From Apostichopus japonicus (taxonomy: Eukaryota > Echinodermata > Holothuroidea > Aspidochirotida > Stichopodidae), in the NCBI RefSeq assembly GCF_037975245.1, contig NC_092562.1, positions 2,198,501-2,262,500 on the forward strand: a stretch of DNA of 64,000 bases, in the 5' to 3' direction. The translations under genes were made by a program, and so were the position numbers. This document shows positions 13,099 to 24,375 of this stretch, in pieces (positions within the stretch are counted from its first letter, which is position 1; every line of letters starts with the position of its first letter). The notes beneath the pieces were generated by a model. It was not told where the DNA came from, did no database searches, and worked only from the letters and a program-made list of their open reading frames with translations.

Positions 13099-13689
13099 CT
13101 GCAGCATCTATGTAAAGATAATGCAAAATAAAACTTCAGTGTGATCTGAATATATACCATAAGATGGAAGGCCCACACCTTAATTTTAGTCTTAGAACTG
13201 AAATACTAACCAAACTTTCAAAATCTACCTGGAACAGAACACATACAAAACAAAGAAACAATTGTGCCACCAGTGCAGTAACGCAATACCATTCCCTTTA
13301 CTGCCATTCACAGTTTACATGATACTACTTTCTACTCAGTCAATTCACTACTATATTCTATCCATCCGTATGTATGTTAGGTGACATTTACATTTCATCA
13401 AAGGTACTCTACTACGTTGTTTTTTCTACGCTTAGAATTTCCAACAGTGGATCGTATTAAATCCTACATCTCTTCTACCCATTATCTACGTTGCGCCTAC
13501 ACAGCCGAGCTTTGTACATGTAGAGTGTTAGGCTAAGAAGCTACAACACCTGCAGGTACCTGTACTATTTTATAAAAGGTTTAACACCCAGCCGGTAGGG
13601 CTGTAGCATATAACTCACCATTGTATGCTCACTTGAATATTATGGCAGCATCCTGTGGCCATAACAGTCCCAAGAATGGATCTTACCAA

Positions 13690-14320
13690 CGGACAAATTG
13701 AGCTCCTCACAATCATCGACCATTATACCATTTCTTCAAATAGATTTTAAGTTTAGGTAACTTTTTGCAGGGAGGGGAGATATTTAGAGACAACTCAACA
13801 ATTTCATGGTCGCTTATGCCTGGAATGACTTTAGTTGAGGTGAAAGCTGAAGAATTGTTAGTGAACATAAGATCAATAATGTTATTGTCTCTGGTGGGTG
13901 ACATATTAATACAAGACTTTCATAAGACTTTCGATGGAAGCTTGCTTGTTACAAACACTCTGGAAGTTTACGACAAGAAATTTGAGTGCCTTCCTTTTAA
14001 TCTGTCTTGAGTTGGTTTTCAATTTGATCTTGGTATGGTGGTTGGACCCCAAGTCAACGCCAGACGTACAATTTTGAAGTAGTTCGTACGATTTAGTGCA
14101 GCTGATGGAATTGTTATTTGAGAAGAAAGGATCAGAGTTCATTAAGTCGCACACATCACACACCCAGTTACAGCTAGAGTACATTAGCTCGCTGTACTTT
14201 GAGCCATCACTTTTAAAGCACGTAGTGTGGATCCATTGATCACAATTGTCGCACTGTACTGCTTTTGGGGTTGAACGGCACTGGATACCATTCATGAACA
14301 TTCTACGCAAAGCCAATCGT
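13690..14320 (-). pseudogene. CR1-like LINE fragment: zinc-finger and APE endonuclease remnants (unit 1)
   Basis: On the minus strand, 14316-13906 encodes a PHD-like C-x2-C...H...C-x2-C zinc region (CDNCDQWIHTTC...CNWVCDVCD). It then starts an apurinic-type endonuclease with VVNFQSVCNKQA. The end of that domain follows at 13904-13713 with GISDH, the SDH motif. The middle of the endonuclease is deleted between the two parts, compared with unit 2. No reverse transcriptase follows. It lies in the 5' intron of scramblase copy 1 and predates the unit duplication. Confidence 0.75.
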
Positions 14321-14440
14321 CATTTGGCTGACCAAGGGTGTTGTAAGCTGCATTACTGATGCATGCCCACTTACTATGAACCCATCAATCACAACCATTA
14401 TAGCATATACCTCTCTGGTTATTTTGAACAGATATTTTAC

Positions 14441-14829
14441 TGTTTTTCGACCGATATTCGACATCGTGACCGATTATCAAACAATAAATCGGTTAATAAT
14501 CGGCATCGACAAAATCCATTGCGCAACCGATTATACGGAACCGATTATTACGTTCCACATAAAGGATTCTGTTTTACCGCGCTATTGATTCATCACATCC
14601 ACAGCGGGAAAGAATGTACATCATTCGATTCAACGCATTTGAAAGCCGGGGATGGTAACGGTATCGCAAGTCCCTCACGAGAGATTGTACTAATGTTCTT
14701 TGATATACTATCTAGTTTTGCCAATTAACATCATACTGTATATCTGCAATAAGCTTATGGGTAATCGCAGATGGTAATCATTGCAAGCTTGAAGCAAACG
14801 TCCGGGATTGTTTTATTTTTCGAACACTA
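14441..14829. mobile_element. Internally deleted hAT-like element at the matching site (unit 1)
   Basis: It has the same TATTTTAC duplications (14433-14440 and 14830-14837) and the same ends as 37,989-39,338 but is only 389 bp. About 960 bp of interior have been lost since the units separated, or were gained in unit 2. The left terminus is mutated (TGTTTTTCGA). Confidence 0.88.
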
Positions 14830-15659
14830 TATTTTACAAATTTTACAAGGTTTTTTTTTTTTTGGTGCAGGTCCTGGGTTGCTTCGAGGTAACCAGAGAG
14901 GGTAATTAATAACAGGAACATTTTCTCTGGGACTTGAATTTTGACAACTTACAATTTGAACTTGAAGAATGAAAATGCCCATCAATACAAAGATAATTTG
15001 ATAAGTGTATTTTGAATAATCACTTGATCCAAACAGCACAACATACCTAGTTTTTTGGAGCATTAAAAACAAATTTGATCTCTGAGAGTGAGTGAGGTTG
15101 CGACGAAAACAAAAAGTTTGGAAAGCCATAGACTTCTGAGTATGTTAGCAAGAACAGCACAGAGATGATAAGGTTGTGGGTGACAATGAGCATGATAAAT
15201 AATTAATAAGCTCAACGGATAGAACACTGAAATGAGATAAAATGAAATAAAGGAAACGGTAAACTTACTCAAGGTTAGATGCGTGCCGATCATCGAAGGA
15301 CAAATCTGGTGTTATACAAGTAGGCTAGTATGTTAGGCTACTTTAACCGGTTCGCAAAACTACACACATAACAGACACAGAAAATCAACTAAAATAGGCA
15401 AACAAACACAAAGCAAGACACATAAAAGTGAGCAGAATGTACCGATAACTAAAAAACACTATAAATGCGTTGAAGCTGGAAAATTTGAATTTGTTGTTGC
15501 TGACCCAGCTATTTCTATTTTCAGGGATATCGGAAGCTTGCGAAAATAATTTCGTATATTCGCTTACTTCAATCCACGTACGCCCGTCTATGCCAAGAAG
15601 TACTATATATATATATGTGTAAACACGGAGCGTCATATTTATTTTCGTTGATTACGTAC

Positions 15660-15880
15660 CACAATGCAGTCTGTGTACAAATAGTATCATATGAATATTC
15701 ATCTCGGTCCTCCTTCTTTCACAAAAATCTGTATTTATGTGTCCTCTTCCTAGCCTAGTTGTATCTTCGTTCCGAAGGAATGAATATAAAGTGCCATGCC
15801 CCAAGCAATGAATTTATCGGCACAGTACGAATGAGTTCAGTCACGGTTGGTTTTTGCTACCCTCTGCAATGTACAATTTT
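15660..15880 (-). promoter_or_regulatory. Putative promoter and 5' noncoding exon of scramblase copy 1
   Basis: The stretch is conserved upstream of all three scramblase copies. On the minus strand it ends at a donor (exon end 15660, then GTACGT). Copies 2 and 3 have the same donor position with GTACGT and GTATGT. About 120 bp further upstream is a weak TATA-like word near 15,786. The nearest good acceptor downstream is at 13,098, which would join this exon to the ATG exon. A second conserved donor (exon end 15269, GTAAGT; 39751 in unit 2) could serve an alternative noncoding exon. This is inference from cross-copy conservation. Confidence 0.4.
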
Positions 15881-17849
15881 TCTTTTTGTGTTGCTATCAT
15901 AGAAACGGAAGTGAAGCATGACGACAGGGCTAAATATAATGCTCACACACTGAGCAAAAGAAACCAAAAATATTTTGATAACGTAATGCAGCTTATGGCG
16001 TAACGAGTAACCAATCACAATCGCATATTAGAATTGAAAATCCATGGCAGTGGTTTTAACAGGCGCATTTTTTAAATGTTCAGGTTTGCGCAATACTTTT
16101 TACCATGGCTATAACAAGTTACAACGGCCTCCCGAAAAAAAGAAAGAAATTAGAATGTGTTACCCATGTTTCGAAGTCGTTCCCAATTAGCCTAGCCTAG
16201 TAGTAAAAATTTGTACACCGCTCTAGTCTAACGTATACTAAACTGTTAAGGCTAAGCAATCGCTCATGCTAAAACAAATACGGTTGGGTGCATGTACTTG
16301 TAATTTCTGTGTACCGTTTGTCACGGCAACAAAAAGAGTTATTGTAATCGTCGGCGTAATAAAGTCAGCCTTTACCACAATCGGTGCATACATTTTGGTG
16401 GCAGTGAAACGCTCGAACCTTTTTCATTTTTGTAAAGTGTTTTTACAATTTTAGGACCAAGGCCTAAGTCTACCCTAGTTCCTAGGCTATGGCTAGTTAT
16501 AATAAATACAAAAATAGTATCAGTTGTACTAGTACATTGCACAGTCCAACTGTAGGGTCTATGATTGTTGTATTACTAACTTGTTAACAGCAAAATACAC
16601 AGTTACTGTACTGTTACTGTTTGAGTAGTTATCTTAGTTAAAGCTGATTCTTGTGAGTGGCCAGCGACTAAGATATGACCTATCCCTTTTGCACACATAT
16701 AAAATTAAGTCACCTCGTGTAACTAGCATCACCCATTCTCCATCCAATTTAATACTGCATGAGAAGATTGCACAAAGTAATAAAAGAGTAGGACTGCTGC
16801 ATTAATAACAACTAATACAGGTATACTTCTACCAGAAACATGCATCTTCTTATGGTATTCATCAACGAACTTATGGGTTCCCAGGTTATTAAGGGCAGTT
16901 AATGTGGGAGCTGGTAAAACATGAATTCAAAGTTGTTGTTGTTTTGTTCTTGGTATGGTCTTTCTTGTTGAAGATCCCTTGTATATATTCTTTTTGAACT
17001 AATGCTAGTTGTTCATTTCTTCATGTTAAACCAATTTAATGGTTACAGTCTGTCTCTTGGATACAGGTCTTGAGGTAATTCATAATCACAAAGTATACAT
17101 TATCTTCATCGTAGGCTAAAATTGTTCAAAAAAATCTCTTTATTATCTGTCTAGCAGAGGATTTATCATCTCAAACTGATACTACAAATGTTGAAGACTG
17201 CCCACACAATGATAAGATTTCCATCTGTTGCTTCCAAATAGAGCAATTATGTACGTGTTGGTATATAGGCCTATACACAAACTTATGACAAACCATTTGC
17301 TCTTTGCGTTTTTAACATAAACAACAGCTGGAACCGCAGCTGGCTCAGGCTACCTTGCAGATAAAGGGCATTTTACCAACACATCAGGTTAATATAGTAA
17401 CATAACCTTTTCGTGCTACATTCACGGCCAACACAGCAGATGTTCAAGCCAGAATTTTGAATAAATATTTTCACATAGTACTCACAGTTGATTTAGTGAA
17501 AGGTGTGAAGACTCGCGTACAAGAAACGTCTCATACAGGTAATGTGACCTAGTTTCGAATATGGTGTAACAGAAGCGTTAGACACCACCATCGATCCAAG
17601 ATAATACACACACAGATTGCTACCGTCGGTAATTAGACACTAGTGTACAGTCAATACATACAGCTACGGTCAATACCCACAACACCGTGCACATAGCAGC
17701 GATGAACATCTCAGGTCTAGATAAACGATAACAAGGTATCACGTTTCATTACTGTCTGCATTTTGTAGCGACAAGAAGAAAACTTCACTTGCAAGAAACT
17801 TGCAAGCAACGGAAATAAATATTTTCGCATTAGTTACAGTTGATTTAGT
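15881..17849. other. Unit 1 spacer between scramblase promoter block and transposon cassette
   Basis: No gene is seen. The stretch aligns in pieces with 40,456-42,389. A stretch of about 370 bp (17,450-17,820) is private to unit 1 and is bounded by two copies of AATAAATATTTTC...CAGTTGATTTAGT, suggesting a local duplication or insertion. Confidence 0.6.
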
Positions 17850-20800
17850 TAAGCTTTTAAAGCAATTTACCATACATGAGTAAGTTTTCAAAGTTAAGTT
17901 ACAATTATTATTTGTTGCTCAGTGTAGGTTTGAATGAATTGTCTGCTGTTGTGGAAGTTTTTGGATTCCAACAAAGGTGGTAAAGGTTAAAGTACCCAAA
18001 CTTACTATAACTGCCTTGATACTTAAATGTATTTCAAAGGAAATTTAGATACATATTTTGTTTAAAAGTAAATTCATGTCGGATAATCATTCGCAAATTG
18101 ATAAAAATCAGTTTAACACGTCAAGAAAAACGTTCAAGAAAAAGTTACTGAGCTTGTGGAGATACACTCTTTGTCAAGGCCGTTGGTTAATTCAAAAAGT
18201 TAGAGATATTTTGGAGCAGTGTCATGAAAAAGGTTTTCACTTTGTTGAGCAACTTACAAATGCCCTTTTTTCAGGAGTATCCATTTGTGAAGTATCCAGC
18301 CAAGGATATACCGAAATTCTTGCCTCAAATAAATTAAGACAAAAATATGATCAAGAAAATGTTCATGTTGTAAAGGCTCAGGAAATTGCATTGGGAAGGT
18401 ACAATGGTAAACATTCTTTGAAAAAGCAGGTTTCTTTATAGAAACATTGGGGGAAATGTAAAAGGTACTGTAAAATGAAGCTGTGATAACCTTGATGTTC
18501 ACCAAATTGGTGGATTTCTTGAGAGCTTTGGCCGAAATGACCTTATCGAATGTGTATAGCCACCAGCTCTGATTTACAAATCATAGATTTTGCAGCAGAA
18601 AATTGCGAAGTAAAAACAAGGAAAATAACACATACCACAATATTCGAGTGTCAGAGAAGACCCAACATTGTCTAGACTTCATGGTGTTAAATGTGACTGT
18701 GTTTTACATGAGTACTTAGAGCGCTTCCACATAACTAAGGGTCTTCCTTTTGATGTTTCCCATGATCTCTTAGAGGGCAATACACCCTACGATATAGCAC
18801 TTTGTCCTAGCTACTTAATTTCTCCAAAAAAAAACAGATGACTTTGGAATATTTCAACTCTCAGATACAGCATTTTCAGTACAAGCACTCCGATAGAGTA
18901 AATAGACCACAGGTAATTGGACAAAATTACAAGCAAAACAGGTAGTATTGGCGGTAATCAGTCTGAAAATTGGACCTTGCTTCGGTTGATCCCATTATTT
19001 GTGATAGGCTGTGTACCAGAGCAGGACCCAGTACTTGCTGTGATATTACTACATGGAGATATTGTTGAAATTGCCCACAGTTTTCACTGAAGGAACTATT
19101 GTTTCCCTTCAGGCTAAAACAAAGGAATACAAACAGATATTCAAGATGTTAATTCCTGAGGCAAGACTGAAACCTAGGCACCATTTCGTTGAACATTACC
19201 CTGAACAAATAAGGTTATTTGGACCTTTAGTTCAAGTCCCCACAGTACGGTTCGAAGCGAAACACTATTTCTTCAAAAGAATCATTCGAAATATTTATAA
19301 CTTCAAGAATATACTAGCCAATAGGCATCAAATGATGGAAACATATCATTTGGCTTCCCCACATTTCTTTGGCTTACCTGTTGTTGTGGAGAATGTGACA
19401 AGTTTGCCTATTGTATTACTCTCAGAAGTTATGAAGAGTGTTATCCCTAATGTCCTTAATTCTTCCACAATCTCAATTTCAGACAAAGTCTTAGTTCATG
19501 GAACAAAGTATTCCAAAGACATGTCGGTTCTTATTTCTGATGGCTTAGCACAGTTTGCACAGATTTAACCTATACCAGTTAACAAGGATATTGGTTTTGT
19601 GGTCAAATGTTTTGAAAGTAGATTTGCAAAATATATGGGGATTGGGGGCATACATTGTTAAGGAGACAGATAAATTTTATCTAGCCCATCATAGAGACTT
19701 TGCTGATTTATATCCATTGGCATGATATTCAAATCATGGACATAGTTAGGTAGTCGTCAAGCGACAGTATGGAACCTTTGAAATTAAGGTTGATAATTTC
19801 TGCCTCGGAAATCAGGGAGCTCTGCCTTCAGAAGCGCCCAAATTCAGTTGAAAGTTTGAAACAAATAATTGAAAATAAAGAAAACATTAACTATGAGTTT
19901 AATAGACAGTATGCAGATTCAGATTTTGGGGGAGATATGGTAAATTTAGTCATCATTAGTGATTTAGTCCAGAATGTTGCAACAGTTAAAATAGTTCCCA
20001 AAGCAATACCCATCCCTGTACTTTCTCCTCTTGACTTAAGCAGTGCAAGCTGCAGTATTTTTCCTTATGGTAACTCATTAGATGAAAGCTCACAGGATAC
20101 AATGAGTGTCAGTCAGCTCCTCTGATGATATGCAGTCTTTGCATATGAAACTAAGACAGGGTTCATGACCAGAGGTATTTCAACTTTCTAAGCTAATACC
20201 GGAGTTACAGTTATTGTTTGATTTATGTAATGCAAACTACAAATCTACTAAAGATCAACTTGCACTGGGCAAAGGCATGAAAAGCCACTCTTTTGATGCA
20301 ATATCCAATGAAAATATCCAATTTAAAGCCTATCCAACAAACTTGGAGTATATGGATGTTGCAAAGGCAATTCTGGCAAAGAATCAATGTCTGACCCCCC
20401 GATACACACAGAGAACACAGTTACTACTGTAAATCTTACAGTTTTGAACCACAGTAAAAACTGGATCGTGCTATAATTTGGTAGCATGTGCTATTACGAT
20501 TACAGTAAGAACTGAGGATATGTGTTATTCCAACATATCCAGTTGTTGGGGATTTGTTGGAATAACAAATATCCAGTCAGTTCTTACTGTAAACTTAATA
20601 GCACATTCTACCGATTTATCAGATTTGTCAGCACAATCCAGTATTTACTGTGGTACAAATCTTTAGATTTACAGTAGTTACTGTAATCACTATGTGAATC
20701 GGCTGGTCTGACAAAAAAGGGATCTGCATCTGGCTATGATGAACTGGTCAACAGTCTAAAGTTAAAAACGGGCAAAATCTTTGCAAAAGACAAAGCTGGG

Positions 20801-21160
20801 TTGTTTGGAAATGAAGGTCAATTCAAGATAAAGATTGACTACTGGCAGTGAGACATCAACACGAAAACTTAACGACCGAAGAAGGTCGAGTTTACCTACC
20901 TCCCGGGGCTTCTTATGGGTAAACACAACACAACTATGGAAATCTACTGAACCCGTCTTATTACAGAAATGTCAAAAGAGAACAAAAACATGATAACGAT
21001 CCGTTGTCATGTGGGTCTTACATTTGCTTACAGAAGGAGGGAGTTGTTAATGAACACATCACCAGTCAAAGACGTACTTGAACGATGGCCCGTTCTTTTC
21101 CTTGAAAGTGAAGTAAGTGATATTACTTCGGTTAGTGTAACGTTCATTTTTCTGTAATAA
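17850..21160 (+). pseudogene. Transposon-derived two-part cassette (PB1/SAMD3-like), unit 1
   Basis: Two broken reading regions lie on the plus strand. The first (18,058-19,568) includes LHGVK-DCVLHEYLERF, DVSHDLLEG and HHFVEHYPEQI-LFGPL...RFEAKH-FFK. I associate these motifs with a widespread, uncharacterised transposon protein of fish and invertebrates. The second (19,769-21,115) starts with a PB1-like stretch (LRLIISASEIR...), continues with ...RWPVLFLE and resembles proteins annotated SAMD3-like. Stops, frameshifts and a 310-bp hAT-like insertion (20,396-20,705) disrupt it. The 171-codon piece at 19,053-19,568 is still open. Family names are from memory and need a search; the coding nature is clear from frame-preserving similarity to 42,390-44,540. 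Confidence 0.6.
20396..20705. mobile_element. Palindromic hAT-like MITE inside the unit-1 cassette
   Basis: The two halves are long imperfect inverted repeats: TTACTACTGTAAATC near the start has its inverse near the end, and ACAGTAAGAACTGA likewise. The element is flanked by GTCTGAC on both sides (20389-20395 and 20706-20712), or an 8-bp duplication with one mismatch. Unit 2 at 44,131-44,140 has the uninterrupted site. Length is 310 bp. Confidence 0.88.
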
Positions 21161-21573
21161 GTTTTAGCTATATCATATCTATGTTGGATATATTCAAGTT
21201 GCAATGATGATTCTTAATTAATCCAAAACTGAATGCTCACAGTACGTGCTACTAAATTGCATTTTTGGTAATGTTCATTGGACTTGTAAATAATTATGAA
21301 TCCTACATTGTCAAAAACTGCAGATGCTTGGAAGCTTCCACAAAATTACATTTACGATCACCATTTTATCTTTGTAACCATAACTTTGAAACAACACTGA
21401 TATGAACATTGACTTTACTTGGAATTTGCTTTAAACAAGATATCCATAGTATTTGTGGCTAAATGTGTAAGACAGCTTTGACTCCTTACATGAGTGATCA
21501 TTTTGGACAGTCAAAGAGTAAAACTTCAAAAATAAGAAATCTTCCAAGAGAGACGATAACCCTAATTGGAATT

Positions 21574-21610
21574 GGCGTATTACCCAACTGTTATGATTGG
21601 GTAATACGCC
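21574..21610. repeat. Perfect 14-bp hairpin at the left edge of the hammerhead dimer
   Basis: The left arm GGCGTATTACCCAA (21574-21587) and right arm (21597-21610) are exact reverse complements around a 9-nt loop. A related word, TTGGGTAATATGCC, recurs at 21,918-21,931 before monomer 2. The right arm is therefore part of the monomer, and the left arm is an inverted copy at the junction. Confidence 0.85.
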
Positions 21611-21726
21611 TTGAAAAACAGTTATACAAAACCAATTTATATGCATTCACACACCAGTAGAATCACTGTGGTCGAGTGTTATGGACTTAGGTCTGTGATA
21701 CAAGATCCGGGGGTTCGATTCCTACC

Positions 21727-21766
21727 TTCGCCTGATTAGTCCCAAAAGGACGAAACCGGTCGTAAA
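21727..21766 (+). ncRNA. Degenerate hammerhead ribozyme (G8 mutated)
   Basis: This has the same layout as 22,051-22,090. The core reads CTGATTA at 21732-21738, so the catalytic G8 is U in RNA. Stem II, GAA, stem III ACC/GGT and the GTC triplet (cut would be after 21761) are intact, but stem I is weakened on its 3' side (GTAAA). G8 acts as general acid in hammerhead catalysis, so this copy should be inactive. Confidence 0.8.
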
Positions 21767-22050
21767 GTGGAATTTTTCTAGTGTTTATAATTTATTTATT
21801 TACTATAAATCTGTTATACCACTTCTTATTTACGGCTTGGCTTGCCTAAAAGAGTGGTTATTCTGTGTAGATTGTCAGATTCAAAGCACCAGGGGTGCAC
21901 TCTGTACAATCATATCACTTGGGTAATATGCCCTCAATGATAGTTATACCGCAAAGCCAATTTATACGCATTCACACTCCAGTAGAATCACTGTGGTCGA
22001 GTGGCACGGACTTCGTTCTGTGACACAAGATCCGGGGTTCGATTACTACC

Positions 22051-22090
22051 TTCGCCTGATGAGTCCCAAAAGGACGAAACCGGTCGTGAG
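22051..22090 (+). ncRNA. Hammerhead ribozyme, type I with minimal stem III (complete core)
   Basis: In order: stem I 5' strand TTCGC (22051-22055); core CTGATGA (22056-22062; C3 U4 G5 A6 U7 G8 A9); stem II GTCC-CAAAA-GGAC (22063-22075); core GAA (22076-22078); stem III ACC/GGT with no loop; cleavage triplet GTC with the cut after 22085; stem I 3' strand GTGAG (22086-22090). All invariant bases are present. Stem I has five pairs, two of them G-U. The loopless stem III resembles the schistosome and newt hammerheads, which often cleave well only as dimers. The expected product is self-cleavage of a pol III-type transcript into a unit of about 324 nt. Activity is inferred, not shown. Confidence 0.85.
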
Positions 22091-23164
22091 ATTTTCTGGT
22101 GTGTTATTCTTTATTAATTTACTATATTAATATAAATGTTTATATATGTTTATATATATATTATTATTATTATTAGAGAAAACCAGAGAAATAAGATATG
22201 ACTCATAATTGACAAATAAAGGAGTAAAGTTTTAGAAAATATATTGGAATATACTTGGCAGTCGAATGAAAAGTACAAAATGTAACACAATGAAATTATG
22301 ACGCTAGATAGGTGTAAGTTGCATTGATGGAATTAAAACCAAATAAACCATGACTATACAGGAAGCGGATTAAGGAGCAAAGAACGGATTAAATATGCTC
22401 TACGGTCACCGACAGAGTACATTGTTTGGAAACACACACTTGATGGTCTAATTTTTTGTTTCCTCAATGGATGAAGAAACTTCTAGCGGTTTTGAAGTTT
22501 TTCAGCAATTCCTAAATGTGCTACAATTGCCATCCCCAGAAATCGGGAGACTAGGATAGTACAGGGAGAATTTGGCAAAATTCAATAGTGTAATGCAAGG
22601 TAGCGATGTAAAAAGTAACAAAGAAACATTTTTTGGTTCTGGAAACGTCACCAATGCGAAAATATAGGTTACCCAAGAGTAATTCCCACTGTAACACTTA
22701 AAGCACTCCGGAACGGAAAGATATGACTGTTGGCTAAAACGGGACGATCCTACTATTCATAGCTTTGTTAGGGGAGCCAGTCAGAAAGAAGATTACCTTG
22801 CATACAAAGTAACCAGGGGTCACGCTATAGTGTAATTTGATTCAATCCAAAAGGGATTTCAAGAGACATTTTTTTTTCATTATATTTTCTATGTCTCGCT
22901 ATTGTTCATTAACTGATATCATATAATAAACCAGATAGTCAAGTAACTTAGTGTTACTTTGCAAATATGAAAAGAAACTTAAGATGTACACAATTTCTAA
23001 CGAACTGAATTGCTGAGCAGAAATGGCAAGTCTTGCAGAATTGATTAATGCGTCCCTATGCAAAGAGGGTTGAAGGTCAAACAAACTTCTCTTCTGCATA
23101 ATCATACTTATACATGCAATTCACCATAAACGGCTTGGACCTTCACGAAAACAATATGGATCAT

Positions 23165-23300
23165 CTACTCACCAAAGGCTACCAACACAGTTACCAAGTT
23201 TAAAGTTCAAGCAACTTTTACTTCTTGAGATATCGAGTTTACAAGGGTTTCAGCCTTTGACCTCTGGTGCCTACAATGACCTTTGACCTTTTTGATATGT
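23165..23300. repeat. Single DR1-type repeat unit (unit 2 left edge)
   Basis: The exact TGACCTTTGACCT is at 23,277-23,289, preceded by CTTGAGATATCGAGTTTACAAG. It lies beyond the 3' end of scramblase copy 2. Confidence 0.78.
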
Positions 23301-23984
23301 CTAAATTGTTCGTTTACTAATACTATATAATACAAAAATAATTCTTTGTTTTAAAGCACGTTTCACTGGATATCATCTCTTAAAATTTACACTCTATAGT
23401 TTCATATGAAGATTTTTTTGTGACACTTCAAAGACTGGCATCTGTGCAGTTACTAACCTCTACAGTCTACACCGTTTATTAATTACAGATTAATTATAAT
23501 ATAATAAAGGTAATCAAGCCTCCAAATCAAAGACAGAACTTCCTTCAAACCAGGTTTAAATATTATATACATTTAAAAGATAATTTTAAAATAAATTCCG
23601 ATTTTTAATCTCAAAGCAGCATTAAGCTCATGTAGGACATTCATTTCATTTCATTAACTTGTTTCTCATCAATATACAGGTTTAACAATCAAAAGTTACT
23701 ACCATAAATGTAAATACAACGTGGATGGAAGTGGCCAAGAAAACATTGCAACGCTTAACGAGTAGTGCCACTCCCTTTGCAAAGGAAAAAACAAAACAAA
23801 AAACCAAAACCAACCGCCCCAACACTCCCGAGGAAAAAGAAAGTAAGAATGATCGTAACATATTGAGAAAAAAAGTCAACTGGAATGAGCCACATATCTA
23901 AGATATTTCTAACAAATTTCTTGTAGCCCAACAATCCATTTTACCATCAAATGTAATTAAATTCTCGACACACCTTGCACTTTC

Positions 23985-24375
23985 TGCAGTGGTGTGAACA
24001 CACGCATACTATCTTATACTACGAGAGATGGTCAACATGGTGGTGTGAACACACCATACTATCTCATACTATGTGGATGGTAAACTTAGTTCTGTTACAC
24101 ACGCGTACTACCTCAAACTACGAGAGATGGTCAACATGGCGGTGTGAACACACCATACTATCTCATACTACGGGGGATGGTCAATTTAGGAGTGCGAACA
24201 CACGCGTAATAGCTCATACTATGAGGGATGGTATAGATGGTGATGTGAACACACCATACAATCGCATACTACGGAGGATGGTCAACTTAGTGGTTTGAAC
24301 ACACGCGTACTACCTCATTCTACGAGAGATGGTCAATATGGTGGTGTAAGCACACGCGTACTCAGGATTGGACAA
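23985..24375. repeat. 49-bp minisatellite, unit 2 first array
   Basis: About seven to eight repeats of the 49-50-bp family. It ends in a truncated copy of the Gly-rich end of the scramblase last exon (24,376-24,440). Confidence 0.9.

Larger units (their letters stand above)
1..21570. repeat. Tandem unit 1 of a triplicated genomic block
   Basis: This block aligns by eye with 22,440-45,110 and, for its left part and exons, with 47,340-55,640. Shared landmarks in the same order are the left-edge sequence (242-620), a 49-bp minisatellite, five scramblase exons on the minus strand, a conserved upstream block near 15.8 kb and a transposon-derived cassette at 17.8-21.2 kb. The right limit is set by the last stretch shared with unit 2, the words around 21,430-21,570 that recur at 44,960-45,100. 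Private insertions include 2959-3406, 5692-6590, 6992-8966, 11899-12314 and 20396-20705. Limits are approximate because no alignment was computed. Confidence 0.85.
21574..22110 (+). mobile_element. tRNA-like / hammerhead tandem dimer (retrozyme- or SINE-like)
   Basis: Two monomers with a period of about 324-325 bp. Each has a shared lead-in (CAATTTATA-GCATTCACAC), a tRNA-like segment, a hammerhead ribozyme and an AT-rich spacer. Monomer 1 has box A TGGTCGAGTGT (21,669-21,679, one mismatch) and a perfect box B GGTTCGATTCC (21,712-21,722). Monomer 2 has a perfect box A TGGTCGAGTGG (21,994-22,004) and box B GGTTCGATTAC (22,036-22,046, one mismatch). The boxes are about 31 nt apart, as in pol III tRNA-like promoters. 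The unit-2 homologue (45,090-45,110) lacks the insertion. Known analogues are schistosome Sm-alpha, newt satellite 2 and animal retrozymes. No coding capacity is seen; mobilisation would depend on other elements. Confidence 0.78.

Noticed and set aside
14827-15129. Minus-strand frame with a hydrophobic stretch
   Set aside because: The matching sequence in unit 2 (39,345-39,620) has stops and frame changes, so it is not conserved as protein.
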